NCBI GenBank assembly: GCA_026388125.1
Contig: JAPLKJ010000259.1
Coordinates: 1 to 47,173, forward strand
DNA from: Elusimicrobiota bacterium
GTDB taxonomy: Bacteria; Elusimicrobiota; Elusimicrobia; Elusimicrobiales; UBA9959
Direction: 5' to 3'
Length of the DNA: 47,173 nucleotides
The notes under the pieces: model-generated
The model's database searches: none
Told to the model about the DNA's origin: nothing
What the model saw: only the letters and a program-made list of their open reading frames with translations
Program-made: the position numbers and the translations under genes
In this document: positions 39,263 to 47,173 of the stretch, piece after piece
How positions within the stretch are numbered: the first letter of the stretch is position 1
Layout of the letters: each line of letters starts with the position of its first letter

Positions 39263-40288
39263 ATGAAAATATGCGCGCTGCTGGCTCTTTTCCTGCTCCC
39301 TTCCGCCATGGCGGCCAAGCCCGCGGCCAGGCACGCCGCCGCCCCGGCTAAGCCGGTCGCGCCCGCGGTCAAAGCCGCCGCGCCCCCGTCCGGTTTCTGC
39401 ATTTTCGGCGCCCAGTCAGGCAAGCCTTTCGACAGCGAAGCGGCTTTTAACTCCGTTATCTGGAAAAGCGACGTGGTGTACGTGGGCGAAACGCACGACG
39501 AGGCGCTGGACCACCTGGCGCAGCTGGAGGCCCTGAAAGCCATGCGCATAGCGCGCGGCAGCAGAATAGTAGTGGCTTTCGAGATGCTCAACCAGACCCT
39601 TCAGCCGGTGCTGGACGATTACGCGGCCGGCAAGCTCACCGAGGCGGAGTTCCTCGATAAAATAGACTGGAAAAAAGAATGGGGCTTCGACTTCGCCCTG
39701 TACAAGCCGCTCTTCGATTTTATTGTCGCCAATAAGCTGCGCGCGCTGGCGCTGAACGTGCCCAAATCGGTGGTGATGAAGATAGCCCGCAGCGGCCTGG
39801 AAAGCCTGACGGCCGAAGAAAAACAGTTCCTGCCTGAACCCGTGACTATCTCGGCGCACAAGAAATACAACGAATTCCTCAAGGAGTCGTTCTCCGCCCA
39901 CGGCGACTCCCCGATGGCCAAGCTGTTCACTTTCGAGAATTACCTGGCGTCCATGGCCGCCTGGAACGAGGGCATGGGCCTGCGCCTGGCCGGCTTCATA
40001 ACCGCCAACCCGGGCTATTCGGCGCTGGTGATAGCCGGCAACGGCCACGTGGTTTACAACGCGGCCATCCCCGCCTCCGTTAAAGAGCGCGTAAAGGGCG
40101 TGCGGCAGGCCTCGTTCTATACCGAAACCGCGGCGAGCTGCCCGGGAAAATTCCCCAAAGAGCATAAGGATATGGCGAACTATATCTGGTATCTGAACCA
40201 CCCGCCCAAGCCGGCGCCCGCCGTACCGGCGGCCGGCAGCACGGCCGCGCCTGCCGCGCTGCCCGCGGAAGTTCCCGAGCAGAAGTAA
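39263..40288 (+). CDS. ChaN-like (DUF399) lipoprotein-type haem/iron-binding protein
   Basis: A 341-residue exported protein with a signal sequence (MKICALLALFLLPSAMA) and then an Ala/Pro-rich linker. The ChaN core begins near residue 48: SDVVYVGETHDEALDHLAQLEALKAM, VVAFEMLNQTLQPVLDDYAAGKLTE, DWKKEWGFDFALYKPLFDFIV, and VIAGNGHVVYNAAIPASVKERV. GETHD and the late GNGHV are family hallmarks; ChaN of Campylobacter binds haem and aids iron uptake. No Cys lipobox is evident, so it may be soluble periplasmic. A Pro/Ala-rich tail closes the protein. The metabolic role here is unproven. Confidence 0.82.
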   Translation: MKICALLALFLLPSAMAAKPAARHAAAPAKPVAPAVKAAAPPSGFCIFGAQSGKPFDSEAAFNSVIWKSDVVYVGETHDEALDHLAQLEALKAMRIARGSRIVVAFEMLNQTLQPVLDDYAAGKLTEAEFLDKIDWKKEWGFDFALYKPLFDFIVANKLRALALNVPKSVVMKIARSGLESLTAEEKQFLPEPVTISAHKKYNEFLKESFSAHGDSPMAKLFTFENYLASMAAWNEGMGLRLAGFITANPGYSALVIAGNGHVVYNAAIPASVKERVKGVRQASFYTETAASCPGKFPKEHKDMANYIWYLNHPPKPAPAVPAAGSTAAPAALPAEVPEQK

Positions 40289-40320
40289 TTTTCCGGCGGC
40301 GCGCCGCCCGGTCCGGGCCC

Positions 40321-41580
40321 ATGAAACTACCCACTGGAAAATACCTGGCCGCATTGCACGAGCTGTCTCCCAACGCGCGGCGCTTCCTCGCGCTGTCGTT
40401 CCTGCTGGCTTTCGCGCAAAGCATGTTCGGCCTGGTCTTCAATCTTTATATCCTGAAGCTGGGCTATACCCGCGACTTCCTCGGGCTGCTCGGGGCGATG
40501 CCCTCGCTGGCGGTGGCGGCGCTGTCCGTGCCGCTGGCGCTGGCGTGCTCGCGGTTCCCGGCCCGGAAGGCGCTGCTGGCTTCGCTGGTCCTGAGCGTGC
40601 TGGCCATGGGCGGGCTTTCCGCCTTCAGCGGCAGGCTGCCCCTGGTCTTTTTTTCGGTATTGTCCGGCGCGGCCGGGGCTTTTTTCGCGATAACCTCTTT
40701 CCCGCTGATGGCCCGCAGCGCCGAGGGCCACCGCCGCCAGTGGCTGTTCAGCGCCCAGTTCGGCGTTTCAATGGCAGCCTCGTTCGCGGGCAGCCTGGCG
40801 GCCGGCTGGCTCAGCGGGCTGGGGGCGGCCCTGGTCTTCGGCGGCGAGGAGGGCGCGGGCGCTTACCGCCTTACCATGATCGCCGCCGGCGTGCTGGCGT
40901 CCGCGGCCGCCTGGCCTGCGTTAAAAATACGGGAGGACGCGGCCGGAGCGGGAGCCGGCAACGCGCTGTCCGGGATAAAACCCGCCCACGCGCTGACGGT
41001 ATTCGCGCCGCAGCTCATGATAGCTTTCGGCGCCGGCATGATAATGCCCTACCTGAATATTTTTTTCAAGAACGGCTTCGACCTGCATATCGCCAGCCTC
41101 GGTTTTTACATGTCGCTGATGCCGCTGTCGATGGCGCTGGGCGCCATGCTGGGGCCCTGGCTGGTAAAGAAACAGGGCGCCGTCCGGGCCATAATAACCT
41201 TCCAGTCGCTGTCCATCCCGTTCCTGGCCACGATGGGCTTTTCGGGGCTGCTGCTGCCCACCGTGCTGGCGGCTTTCCTGCGCACCATGCTGATGAACGC
41301 GAGCTGGCCGGTCTACAGCGTGTTCATGCTGGGGAATTTCCCGGCCGCCCAGCATACCGGGGCCAGCGCCCTGTATTCCTCCGGCTGGAACCTGGCCAAC
41401 GCGCTGGGAGCGCGTCTGAGCGGACGGCTGCAGATGGATTTCGGCTTTACGCTGCCTTTTCTCATCACCATAGTCTGTTACTGCGCCGCTACGCTGCTGC
41501 TGTCGCGGAAATTCCTGCGCGCCGAAGAACGGAAAGCGGCGCAGGCCGGTCCGCTGCCGGCGCAGGCCCCCGAGATCTGA
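40321..41580 (+). CDS. Major facilitator superfamily transporter
   Basis: A 419-residue inner-membrane protein with twelve hydrophobic helices. FVLYILKLGYTRDFLGLLGAMPSLAVA-like spacing is seen in the first helices (here LVFNLYILKLGYTRDFLGLL), then a central loop (IREDAAGAGAGNALSGIKPAH) and a second six-helix half starting ALTVFAPQLMIAFGAGMIMPY. The loop 2-3 motif is weak (CSRFPARKALL). It resembles MFS proteins of unknown substrate. The start is 32 bases after the ChaN-like gene with no clear ribosome-binding site, and the TMTC-like gene follows after three bases, so an operon is likely. Confidence 0.87.
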   Translation: MKLPTGKYLAALHELSPNARRFLALSFLLAFAQSMFGLVFNLYILKLGYTRDFLGLLGAMPSLAVAALSVPLALACSRFPARKALLASLVLSVLAMGGLSAFSGRLPLVFFSVLSGAAGAFFAITSFPLMARSAEGHRRQWLFSAQFGVSMAASFAGSLAAGWLSGLGAALVFGGEEGAGAYRLTMIAAGVLASAAAWPALKIREDAAGAGAGNALSGIKPAHALTVFAPQLMIAFGAGMIMPYLNIFFKNGFDLHIASLGFYMSLMPLSMALGAMLGPWLVKKQGAVRAIITFQSLSIPFLATMGFSGLLLPTVLAAFLRTMLMNASWPVYSVFMLGNFPAAQHTGASALYSSGWNLANALGARLSGRLQMDFGFTLPFLITIVCYCAATLLLSRKFLRAEERKAAQAGPLPAQAPEI

Positions 41581-41583
41581 ACA

Positions 41584-43728
41584 ATGTCACGGTCCTTCAT
41601 CGATAAAAATCTTACGGCCCGGCTGATGCCGCTGCTGGTCCCGCTGTTCACGGCCGCTGTTTTTCTGCCGGCGCTGAAGAACGGTTTCGTGAACTGGGAC
41701 GACATTTACAACCTGGTAGAGAACACGAAATACCGGGGCCTCGGGCCCGAACAGCTGAAGTGGATGTTCACTTCGTTCAGGCTGGGGCCGTATACGCCGC
41801 TGACCACCATGAGTTTCGGGCTGGATTATCTGGTGTGGGGCGGGGTGGACGCTTTCGGCTACCACCTGACCAGCGTGCTGCTGCACAGCCTCAACGCGCT
41901 GCTCTTTTATTTCCTATGCGTGAAGCTGCTGTCCCTGGCCTTCAGGCCTCCGCCCGGCGGTGCGCAGCCCGGGACCGAGGTCCCGCTGGCGGCCGGTTTC
42001 GCGGCGCTTTTGTTCGCGGTGCATCCGCTGCGGGTGGAATCGGTTGTGTGGCTGTCGGGCCGGCATGACGTCCTTTGCTGTTCGTTCTGCCTGCTGGCGG
42101 TCCTTTTGTACATACAGCCGCGCTCGCCGGGCGGGGAGGGCGCGCCGTTCTGGCGCCGGCAGCTGCTGCCGCCCGCCGCTTTCCTTTTAGCGCTGCTGGC
42201 CAAAGGCATGGCCGTCAGCATCCCCGTGCTGCTGGTGGTGCTGGACATCTACCCGCTCAAGCGGCTGCCCGGCGACCCGCGGCGCTGGTTCTCGCCGGAG
42301 AACCGGCGGACCTGGCTGGAAAAGCTGCCTTTCTTCGCGCTGGCCGCGGCTTTCGGCGCGCTGGGCTATGTCTGCCAGGAGAAGGCCGGCGCCCTGACCT
42401 CTTACCAGGCTTTCGGCTTCGGCGCCCGCGCCGCACAGGTCCTGTTCTCGCTGTTCTTCTATATAAAGAAAACCCTGGTGCCGCTGGACCTGTCGCCGCT
42501 TTACAGGCTGCCCGACGGGTTCGGCCTGCTGAGCCCGCAGGCGGTGCTGGCCGGGCTTTTCGTAGGGGCCGTCACCGCAGCCGCCGTGGTCCTGCGCCGC
42601 CGCAGGCCGGCCGTGGCGGCGGTCTGGGCCTGTTACCTGGCCGTGCTGGCGCCGGTGATCGGCATAGTGAAGATAAATACGCAGTCCGCGGCGGACCGCT
42701 ACACCTATCTCGCCTGCCTCGGTTTCGCGGCGCTGGCCGGGGCCGGGCTGCTGGCCTGCCGGCGGGCCTCCGGGCCGCGGCTGCGGGCGCTCTGCCTGGT
42801 GCTGGCGTGTTCGGTAATAGCCGCGCTGGCCGCGCTGACCTGGCGGCAGGAAGGCGTCTGGCGCGATTCCGAAACCCTGTGGACGCACGCGCTGGCGCTG
42901 AACCCCGGGCTGGATTTCGCCCACAATAACCTCGGGCTGGTGCTGGCCGCGCAGGGCAAGCTGGAGGCCGCGGAACGGCATTACCGCGAAGCGCTGCGGC
43001 TGAACCCCGGCTTCGCCGAGGCGCACAATAACCTCACCGGCATACTGGTGGCGCGCGGCAGGCTCGACGAGGCCGCGCAGCACAACAGCGGCGGGGCGCG
43101 GCTCAACTCCGCTTATAATCTGGGCGTGATAGCGGCCGCGCAGGGCAGGCCGGACGCCGCGGCGGCGTACTACCGCGCGGCGCTGAAGATAAATCCCGGT
43201 TTCGCCGAGGCGCACGGCAATCTCGGCAGTATTCTCGCCAGCCAGGGGAAACCTGCCGAGGCCGAGGCGCATTACCGGGCGGCGCTGCGCGTCAACCCGG
43301 AATTCACGGTGGCGCATTACAACCTGGCCGGCCTGCTGGCCGCGCGTGGCGAGCCCGACGCCGCCGCGGCGGAGTACCGCGAGGCGCTGCGCATAAGCCC
43401 GAACCTGGCGGAGGCGCATAATAACCTGGCCGGCCTGCTGGCGGCGCAGGGCAGGCGCGATGAAGCCGCCGGGCATTACCGCGAGGCGCTGCGCGCCAAC
43501 CCCGCGTTCACGCTGGCGTATTACAACTTCGCCGGCCTGCTGGCCGCGCAGGGGAAGTTCGGGGAAGCCGAAACAAATTATCTTGAAGCGCTCAGGCTCA
43601 GCCCCGGCCTGGCCGAGGCGCATTACAATTTAAGCCGCGTGCTGGCGGCGCAGGGTAAGACCGGGCAGGCGGAAAAGCATTACCGCCGGGCTTTGGAACT
43701 GGAACCGGACCTGGGAAAGCGGAAATAG
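41584..43728 (+). CDS. TMTC-like multi-pass membrane protein with C-terminal TPR repeats
   Basis: A 714-residue protein. Residues 1-420 have about ten to twelve helices and GT-C-type features: FLPALKNGFVNWDDIYNL in the first periplasmic loop with its acidic pair, LFAVHPLRVESVVWLSGRHDVL, and INTQSAADRYTYLACLGFAAL. These match TMTC/DUF1736 O-mannosyltransferase-like proteins. From residue about 438, eight tetratricopeptide repeats follow, several nearly identical (AEAHNNLAGLLAAQGR, HYREALRLNPGFAEAH). In animals TMTC proteins O-mannosylate cadherins; bacterial relatives are common in several phyla without known substrates. It is the last gene of a unit with the MFS gene and has a strong terminator. 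Confidence 0.82.
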   Translation: MSRSFIDKNLTARLMPLLVPLFTAAVFLPALKNGFVNWDDIYNLVENTKYRGLGPEQLKWMFTSFRLGPYTPLTTMSFGLDYLVWGGVDAFGYHLTSVLLHSLNALLFYFLCVKLLSLAFRPPPGGAQPGTEVPLAAGFAALLFAVHPLRVESVVWLSGRHDVLCCSFCLLAVLLYIQPRSPGGEGAPFWRRQLLPPAAFLLALLAKGMAVSIPVLLVVLDIYPLKRLPGDPRRWFSPENRRTWLEKLPFFALAAAFGALGYVCQEKAGALTSYQAFGFGARAAQVLFSLFFYIKKTLVPLDLSPLYRLPDGFGLLSPQAVLAGLFVGAVTAAAVVLRRRRPAVAAVWACYLAVLAPVIGIVKINTQSAADRYTYLACLGFAALAGAGLLACRRASGPRLRALCLVLACSVIAALAALTWRQEGVWRDSETLWTHALALNPGLDFAHNNLGLVLAAQGKLEAAERHYREALRLNPGFAEAHNNLTGILVARGRLDEAAQHNSGGARLNSAYNLGVIAAAQGRPDAAAAYYRAALKINPGFAEAHGNLGSILASQGKPAEAEAHYRAALRVNPEFTVAHYNLAGLLAARGEPDAAAAEYREALRISPNLAEAHNNLAGLLAAQGRRDEAAGHYREALRANPAFTLAYYNFAGLLAAQGKFGEAETNYLEALRLSPGLAEAHYNLSRVLAAQGKTGQAEKHYRRALELEPDLGKRK
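42900..43720 (+). repeat. TPR-coding tandem repeat region (34-codon period)
   Basis: About eight 102-base units within the TMTC-like gene, each with a conserved Y/H-x-x-L-x-x-x-L-x-A-x-G pattern then Y-R-x-A-L-x-x-N/S-P. One unit near 43090 (HNSGGARLNSAYNLGV) is shortened. The units are similar enough in DNA to allow recombination. Confidence 0.8.
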
Positions 43729-43733
43729 CGGAC

Positions 43734-43776
43734 GGGGCAAACAAGATCACCGCGGCTTCGCGGTGATCTTTTTTGC
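43734..43776. terminator. Strong terminator between the TMTC-like gene and the amylase gene
   Basis: AAGATCACCGCG and CGCGGTGATCTT form a perfect 12-bp stem with loop GCTT, extended by GGGCAAA/TTTGCCC and flanked by T- and A-rich ends. It probably ends transcription from both sides, since the two genes converge here. Confidence 0.92.
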
Positions 43777-43795
43777 CCAGTCCGGAGGGCTGCCG

Positions 43796-45250
43796 TCAGG
43801 GCAGCGGCTGCGTCCACACGGCGTAGCGCTCGCCGCTGGCGGCCAGCGTCCAGCCGGCGCCGGGGTTCCAGCCCCAGTTGCGGCCCAGCTTCAGCACTAC
43901 TCTCTGGCGCTCTCCGTCTATCACGGCGGCGTAAAGTTCGTTGGTGGCGGCCATTATCGCCATACGGCTGGTGGAGGTTATGCCCGCCGCTCTCCTTATG
44001 TCCATCAGCGTCTGGATGCTGTTCCTGTAGGCCTGGCCCCAGTCGAAGAAATGCGGCCAGAACACGCACGGTATGCCGGGGTGCGTAAGTATGTAGGCGT
44101 AGCCTATCAGGCGCTGCGTTTTATATTCGGCGGAAGCGTTGGCTATGAAATTGGGGTCGCGCGGCGTGGTATCGTGGTTCTCCACGAAAGTCACGGCCTT
44201 GGCCGGCCACCAGCCGATGATGCCGGAAGGGCGGCCGTTGTCGTTGAGCGTTTCATAGCGCTCCGTCTCTATGGCCGAAATAAGATTGAACTTAGTGGGG
44301 AAATCGAAGGCGCTGGAGGCGTTAACCTTGTCGGAGCTGCTGTCGGTGCCGTCTATCCAGTTCGCTACCAGCTGCCGGTTGCCGTCGTACACCTCGCCCA
44401 CGGAGAACACCGGGCTGGAGGCGTCGTTGTAATCCTCTATGTGCTGCGGCGCGTAGCCTTTCACCATGTCGAAGCGCCAGCCGTCGAAGCCCATGGTATT
44501 CTTCAGCCAGCGCATGAAGATCTTTGATTCCTCCTGCACCAGCGGGTTCTTGTGGTCCAGGTCGCGGCAGCCGCTGTCGTTCTGGCCTTCGTCGTAATTC
44601 ATGCTCTTGCCGTTGTACGGCGCATCGGGTACGCCGGGCCATTCGTCGTTCCTCGTGATAGCCGTGGTCGGCCAGTCGGGGTTGGTGAAATCCGCCCAGT
44701 CTTTTGTGCCGTTGCGGTGGTTAAGCACCACGTCAGCCACCACCTTCACTCCCTGCGCGTGCATGGCGCTTATGGCCCTGGTCAGATTAGCCCTGTTCCC
44801 CCACTGCGAATCCAGGTTGTACCATTCTTTGGGATAGTAGCTGCCGTTGGAAACAGGCGGGAACCAGATCAGGTCGAAGCCGGCCTTGCCCACCTCGGGC
44901 GCCTTGTCGGCCAGCACGCCCCACCAGCCGTTGGGCGGATGTATCCAGTAATTGTCGGCGTACCAGTGGAAGCCCTGCAGCATTATCAGCCTGCTGTTGT
45001 TTGTGTCCACGCGGTGCTGGGGCTTGGGGGTGAAGACCTTGTCCGAGTATTTTTTTGAAGCGCTGAGCCATTCCGTCCGGGCCGGGTTCAGGGGGGAATT
45101 CTCCAGCCTGCCGCCGGAGGGCTCGGGCAGTACGAAGTAAAAAGCGGTGGTCTTGCTCTTAAGCGCGTCTAAAGCCGGAACCGCCTTTGCGGCGGGAATA
45201 AGCGGGAATAAAAATGCCAAAGCCAGCAACAAATGTTTAAAAGCGCGCAT
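43796..45250 (-). CDS. Secreted GH13 alpha-amylase
   Basis: A 484-residue glycoside hydrolase with a signal peptide (MRAFKHLLLALAFLFPLIPAAKA). All four GH13 regions are present: I DVVLNHR, II GWRFDMVKGYA with nucleophile Asp, III SVGEVYDG with acid/base Glu, and IV FVENHDTT. Upstream it has MLQGFHWYADNYWIHPPNGWWGVL, and the C-terminal part is a beta-sandwich (VVLKLGRNWGWNPGAGWTLAASG). It would hydrolyse internal alpha-1,4 links of starch or glycogen outside the cytoplasm. The first 40 mature residues are not part of the barrel. It is a single gene with its own promoter. Confidence 0.93.
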   Translation of the reverse strand: MRAFKHLLLALAFLFPLIPAAKAVPALDALKSKTTAFYFVLPEPSGGRLENSPLNPARTEWLSASKKYSDKVFTPKPQHRVDTNNSRLIMLQGFHWYADNYWIHPPNGWWGVLADKAPEVGKAGFDLIWFPPVSNGSYYPKEWYNLDSQWGNRANLTRAISAMHAQGVKVVADVVLNHRNGTKDWADFTNPDWPTTAITRNDEWPGVPDAPYNGKSMNYDEGQNDSGCRDLDHKNPLVQEESKIFMRWLKNTMGFDGWRFDMVKGYAPQHIEDYNDASSPVFSVGEVYDGNRQLVANWIDGTDSSSDKVNASSAFDFPTKFNLISAIETERYETLNDNGRPSGIIGWWPAKAVTFVENHDTTPRDPNFIANASAEYKTQRLIGYAYILTHPGIPCVFWPHFFDWGQAYRNSIQTLMDIRRAAGITSTSRMAIMAATNELYAAVIDGERQRVVLKLGRNWGWNPGAGWTLAASGERYAVWTQPLP

Positions 45251-45253
45251 GCG

Positions 45254-45291
45254 TTCTCTCCCGGAAACCGTTTCTAGTGTTCAATATTATA
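45254..45291 (-). promoter_or_regulatory. -10 box and ribosome-binding site of the amylase gene
   Basis: On the minus strand TATAAT is at 45291-45286 and GGGAGAGAA at 45262-45254, just before the ATG at 45250. The leader is about 30 bases. No -35 match is visible. Confidence 0.55.
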
Positions 45292-45422
45292 CCCTGTTTC
45301 GGCGGCGCGGCAAGTACCAAAAGACCAAAGCGCCATAGGCCTTTAGTCCTATAACGGCCTTTATATTAAAAGAGTGTGGAAAACAGGGCGCAAAATTGAG
45401 TAGGATAGACCGAGGGGGTTTA

Positions 45423-47173
45423 ATGGGTAAGACCATGAAGTCTTTTATTGAAAGGACCGCCGGGTTCTTCTCTTTTGCCGGGAAATTATCCCGCAAAGAG
45501 GCCGGCGCTTTGCTGCTTACGCTGGCGGCGGCGCTGGCGGTCTGGCTTTTTGCGGCGGAGAATTACCGCCGGGAAGCGGTTAAGGACATAAGCAGAAGCC
45601 TTGAAACCATAAACTCCTACAAGATCAAAGAGATCTCCTCCTGGCGCGGGGAACATCTCCGGGAAGCCTTGCGGCTCAGCCGCCATCCTTTCCTGGGCGA
45701 AATAGTTTCGGAGGAAATGGCAAAGCCCGGCTCAAGGCGCGCGCAGCTGACCGCCTGGGCAAAAGATCACGCGGAGCAGAAGCGGTACTGCTCCATGGCC
45801 TTTCTGTCGCCTAAGGGCGCCGTCATAGCGGGCACTCCCGGCTACCTCCCCGGAATCGAAAAACAATTTGCCGAGTCTTTCGCGCAGGCGCAAAAAGGGG
45901 GTGCGCTGCTTACCGACCTCTACCTGGCCGCGGACGGGCGACCGCGCATGACCATGTTCAGCCCTATTTCTCCCGGCGGGCGCGGCGGCAGAACGCTGTG
46001 CATGCTGGTGGTGAACATAGACCCGGAAAAAGAGTTCTATCCCCTGCTGAAAGCGGCGCCGCTGTTCTTCGCGAGGGCCGAGACGCAGCTGGTGCGCAAA
46101 GAAGGGGGGAAAGTCCTTTTCCTGAACGAACAGGATTACAGCAGGGATTCGGCCTTGAAACTGGCCCGCCCGCTGGCGGACGGGCAGCTGCCGTCCGCCG
46201 CCGCGCTCAGCGGGCGCACGGGATTTTTTGAGGGCGTGGATTACCGCGGCGTGAAGGTTTTCAGCGCCATAGGGCAGGTCGAGGGTTCAGGCTGGGCCGT
46301 CATAACCAAGATAGACCGGAAGATGGCGCTGGCTCCGGTCAGGGACAGGCAGCTGCTGGCGCTGACGCTGATACTGGCGGCGGCGCTGCTGCTCTATGGC
46401 GCGGCGCTCCTTGTTCTGCGCCGGCGGGTGCTGGCGGGGCTTAAGCAGGCGGAAGAGGCGCTGCGGGAGAGCGAGGAGCGCCTGCGGGTTACCCTGGAGG
46501 AAACGCAGATAGGGACCTGGGATTGGGACGTCGTCAACGATATCTGGCACGCTTCACCCACCTATTTCACTATGCTCGGCTACGCCCCGGAGCCTGGCAA
46601 CAGCGACCGGAAGGTATGGCTGAGCAGGGCCCACCCGGACGATGTCGCGATGGTGGCCGGGAAGATACGCGGCGTTCTGGCCGGCCTGGACGTAAAATAT
46701 CAATACGAAGCGAGGCTCAGGCATGCCGACGGGACTTACAGATGGAATGCCGTTCTCGGCAAGACGATCAAAAAGGACAGCAGCGGCAAACCTGCCCGCA
46801 TAATCGGAGTGCGGATGGACATAACGGCGCGCAAGCTGGCGGAGGAGAAGCTGGAGGAAGCCGCAAAGAACTGGCTGGATACTTTCGACGCTATCGACGA
46901 TATCGTGTGGATGATGGACGCCGAAAGCCGGATAATCCGCGTCAACAAGGCCACGGAAAAAACGTTCCACCTTACGGCCGGGGATTTGATCGGGCGCCAC
47001 TGCTGGGAGGTCGTGCACGGCTCCCGGCAGCCCATTGCGGAATGCCCCGCGCTGCCGGCTAAAAAGAAAATGCGCCGCGAAACCGCGGAATACGGGCTGA
47101 ACGGAAAAATTTACGAGATAATAGTGGACCCCATAGTCGGCGCGGACGGAAAATACGCGGGCGCCGTGCATAT
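45423..47173 (+). CDS. PAS-domain sensor protein, probably a histidine kinase (5' part only)
   Basis: The frame is open to the end of the window, 583 codons. There is one membrane segment at about residues 33-50 and a second at about 313-333, bounding a 260-residue extracytoplasmic sensor domain of the dCache type (MAFLSPKGAVIAGTPGYLPG, AADGRPRMTMFSPIS, GSGWAVITKIDRKMAL). A short coiled coil (QAEEALRESEERLRVTLEE) leads into PAS 1 with its PAC segment (TWDWDVVNDIWHASPTYFTMLGY, IIGVRMDITARK) and then PAS 2 from about residue 480 (NWLDTFDAIDDIVWMMDAESRIIRVNKA). A kinase domain is expected beyond the window. The start has a GAGGGGGT ribosome-binding site. Confidence 0.85.
   Translation, partial: MGKTMKSFIERTAGFFSFAGKLSRKEAGALLLTLAAALAVWLFAAENYRREAVKDISRSLETINSYKIKEISSWRGEHLREALRLSRHPFLGEIVSEEMAKPGSRRAQLTAWAKDHAEQKRYCSMAFLSPKGAVIAGTPGYLPGIEKQFAESFAQAQKGGALLTDLYLAADGRPRMTMFSPISPGGRGGRTLCMLVVNIDPEKEFYPLLKAAPLFFARAETQLVRKEGGKVLFLNEQDYSRDSALKLARPLADGQLPSAAALSGRTGFFEGVDYRGVKVFSAIGQVEGSGWAVITKIDRKMALAPVRDRQLLALTLILAAALLLYGAALLVLRRRVLAGLKQAEEALRESEERLRVTLEETQIGTWDWDVVNDIWHASPTYFTMLGYAPEPGNSDRKVWLSRAHPDDVAMVAGKIRGVLAGLDVKYQYEARLRHADGTYRWNAVLGKTIKKDSSGKPARIIGVRMDITARKLAEEKLEEAAKNWLDTFDAIDDIVWMMDAESRIIRVNKATEKTFHLTAGDLIGRHCWEVVHGSRQPIAECPALPAKKKMRRETAEYGLNGKIYEIIVDPIVGADGKYAGAVH

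Noticed and set aside
42187-43623. 478-codon minus-strand frame opposite the TPR region
   Set aside because: A mirror of the TPR-coding repeats; its apparent repetition comes from the plus-strand repeat.
45330-45366. Short ATAGG/CCTAT inverted repeat between the amylase and sensor genes
   Set aside because: Only five bases per arm in an AT-rich spacer; expected by chance.

Overview
The window is a high-GC bacterial chromosome segment with densely packed genes, many start/stop overlaps of the ATGA type and short intergenic gaps. A Gram-negative-type envelope is suggested by an ABC-type O-antigen exporter, an O-antigen ligase and several secreted proteins. Anaerobic or microaerophilic life is suggested by NifU/NifS, a polyferredoxin, two radical SAM enzymes and an Rrf2-type regulator. 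ATA isoleucine codons are frequent despite the high GC. The overall style would fit a candidate lineage such as Elusimicrobiota, but this is an impression and nothing in the window proves it. There is no rRNA, CRISPR array or intact mobile element.

Layout: (1) 1-2813, end of a branched-chain amino-acid ABC transporter operon (livH partial, livM, livG, livF). (2) 2896-4587, EttA-like ABC-F translation factor with a terminator. (3) 4756-15984, a surface-polysaccharide cluster: sulfotransferase, Wzm/Wzt exporter, O-antigen ligase, polyprenyl-phosphate sugar-phosphate transferase and a row of glycosyltransferases. Two of these are damaged: a GT4 gene is split by a frame change at a GGGAAAA heptamer, and a GT2 gene has its centre replaced by about 130 bp of histidine-kinase sequence. 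The last gene carries a GT7 (animal beta-1,4-galactosyltransferase-like) domain. (4) 16000-18962, argR divergent from argGH, with two ArgR-type boxes over opposed promoters. (5) 18981-23161, a truncated GAF-PAS gene, a 460-bp gene-free stretch with a 14-bp inverted repeat, a polyferredoxin pair and a B12-type radical SAM protein. (6) 23404-24472, a secreted protein and a tandem ACT-domain protein.

(7) 24612-29261 is the most interesting part. It is a four-gene unit made of a small membrane protein; a DUF2207-like membrane protein whose C-terminus is eight perfect Cys-His-x-Ala repeats; a radical SAM/SPASM enzyme with an N-terminal PqqD-like peptide-recognition domain, one base downstream; and a further membrane protein. 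It looks like a RiPP-type modification system in which the substrate peptide is the cytoplasmic tail of a membrane protein.

(8) 29264-36568: SGNH-hydrolase/TPR protein, nifU-nifS separated by a hairpin-rich spacer, a DUF4097-like secreted protein and an ABC exporter. (9) 36633-39207: a tRNA with CAT anticodon, a MORN-like secreted protein, and an Rrf2 regulator with a palindromic operator inside its promoter followed by a ferredoxin-like protein. (10) 39263-47173: ChaN-like protein, MFS transporter, TMTC-like membrane protein with TPRs, secreted GH13 amylase and the start of a PAS-containing sensor protein. Several genes have a TATAAT-like -10 box only 6-9 bases before the start codon and no Shine-Dalgarno sequence, which suggests leaderless mRNAs. 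All functions are read from motifs by eye; no database search was possible.
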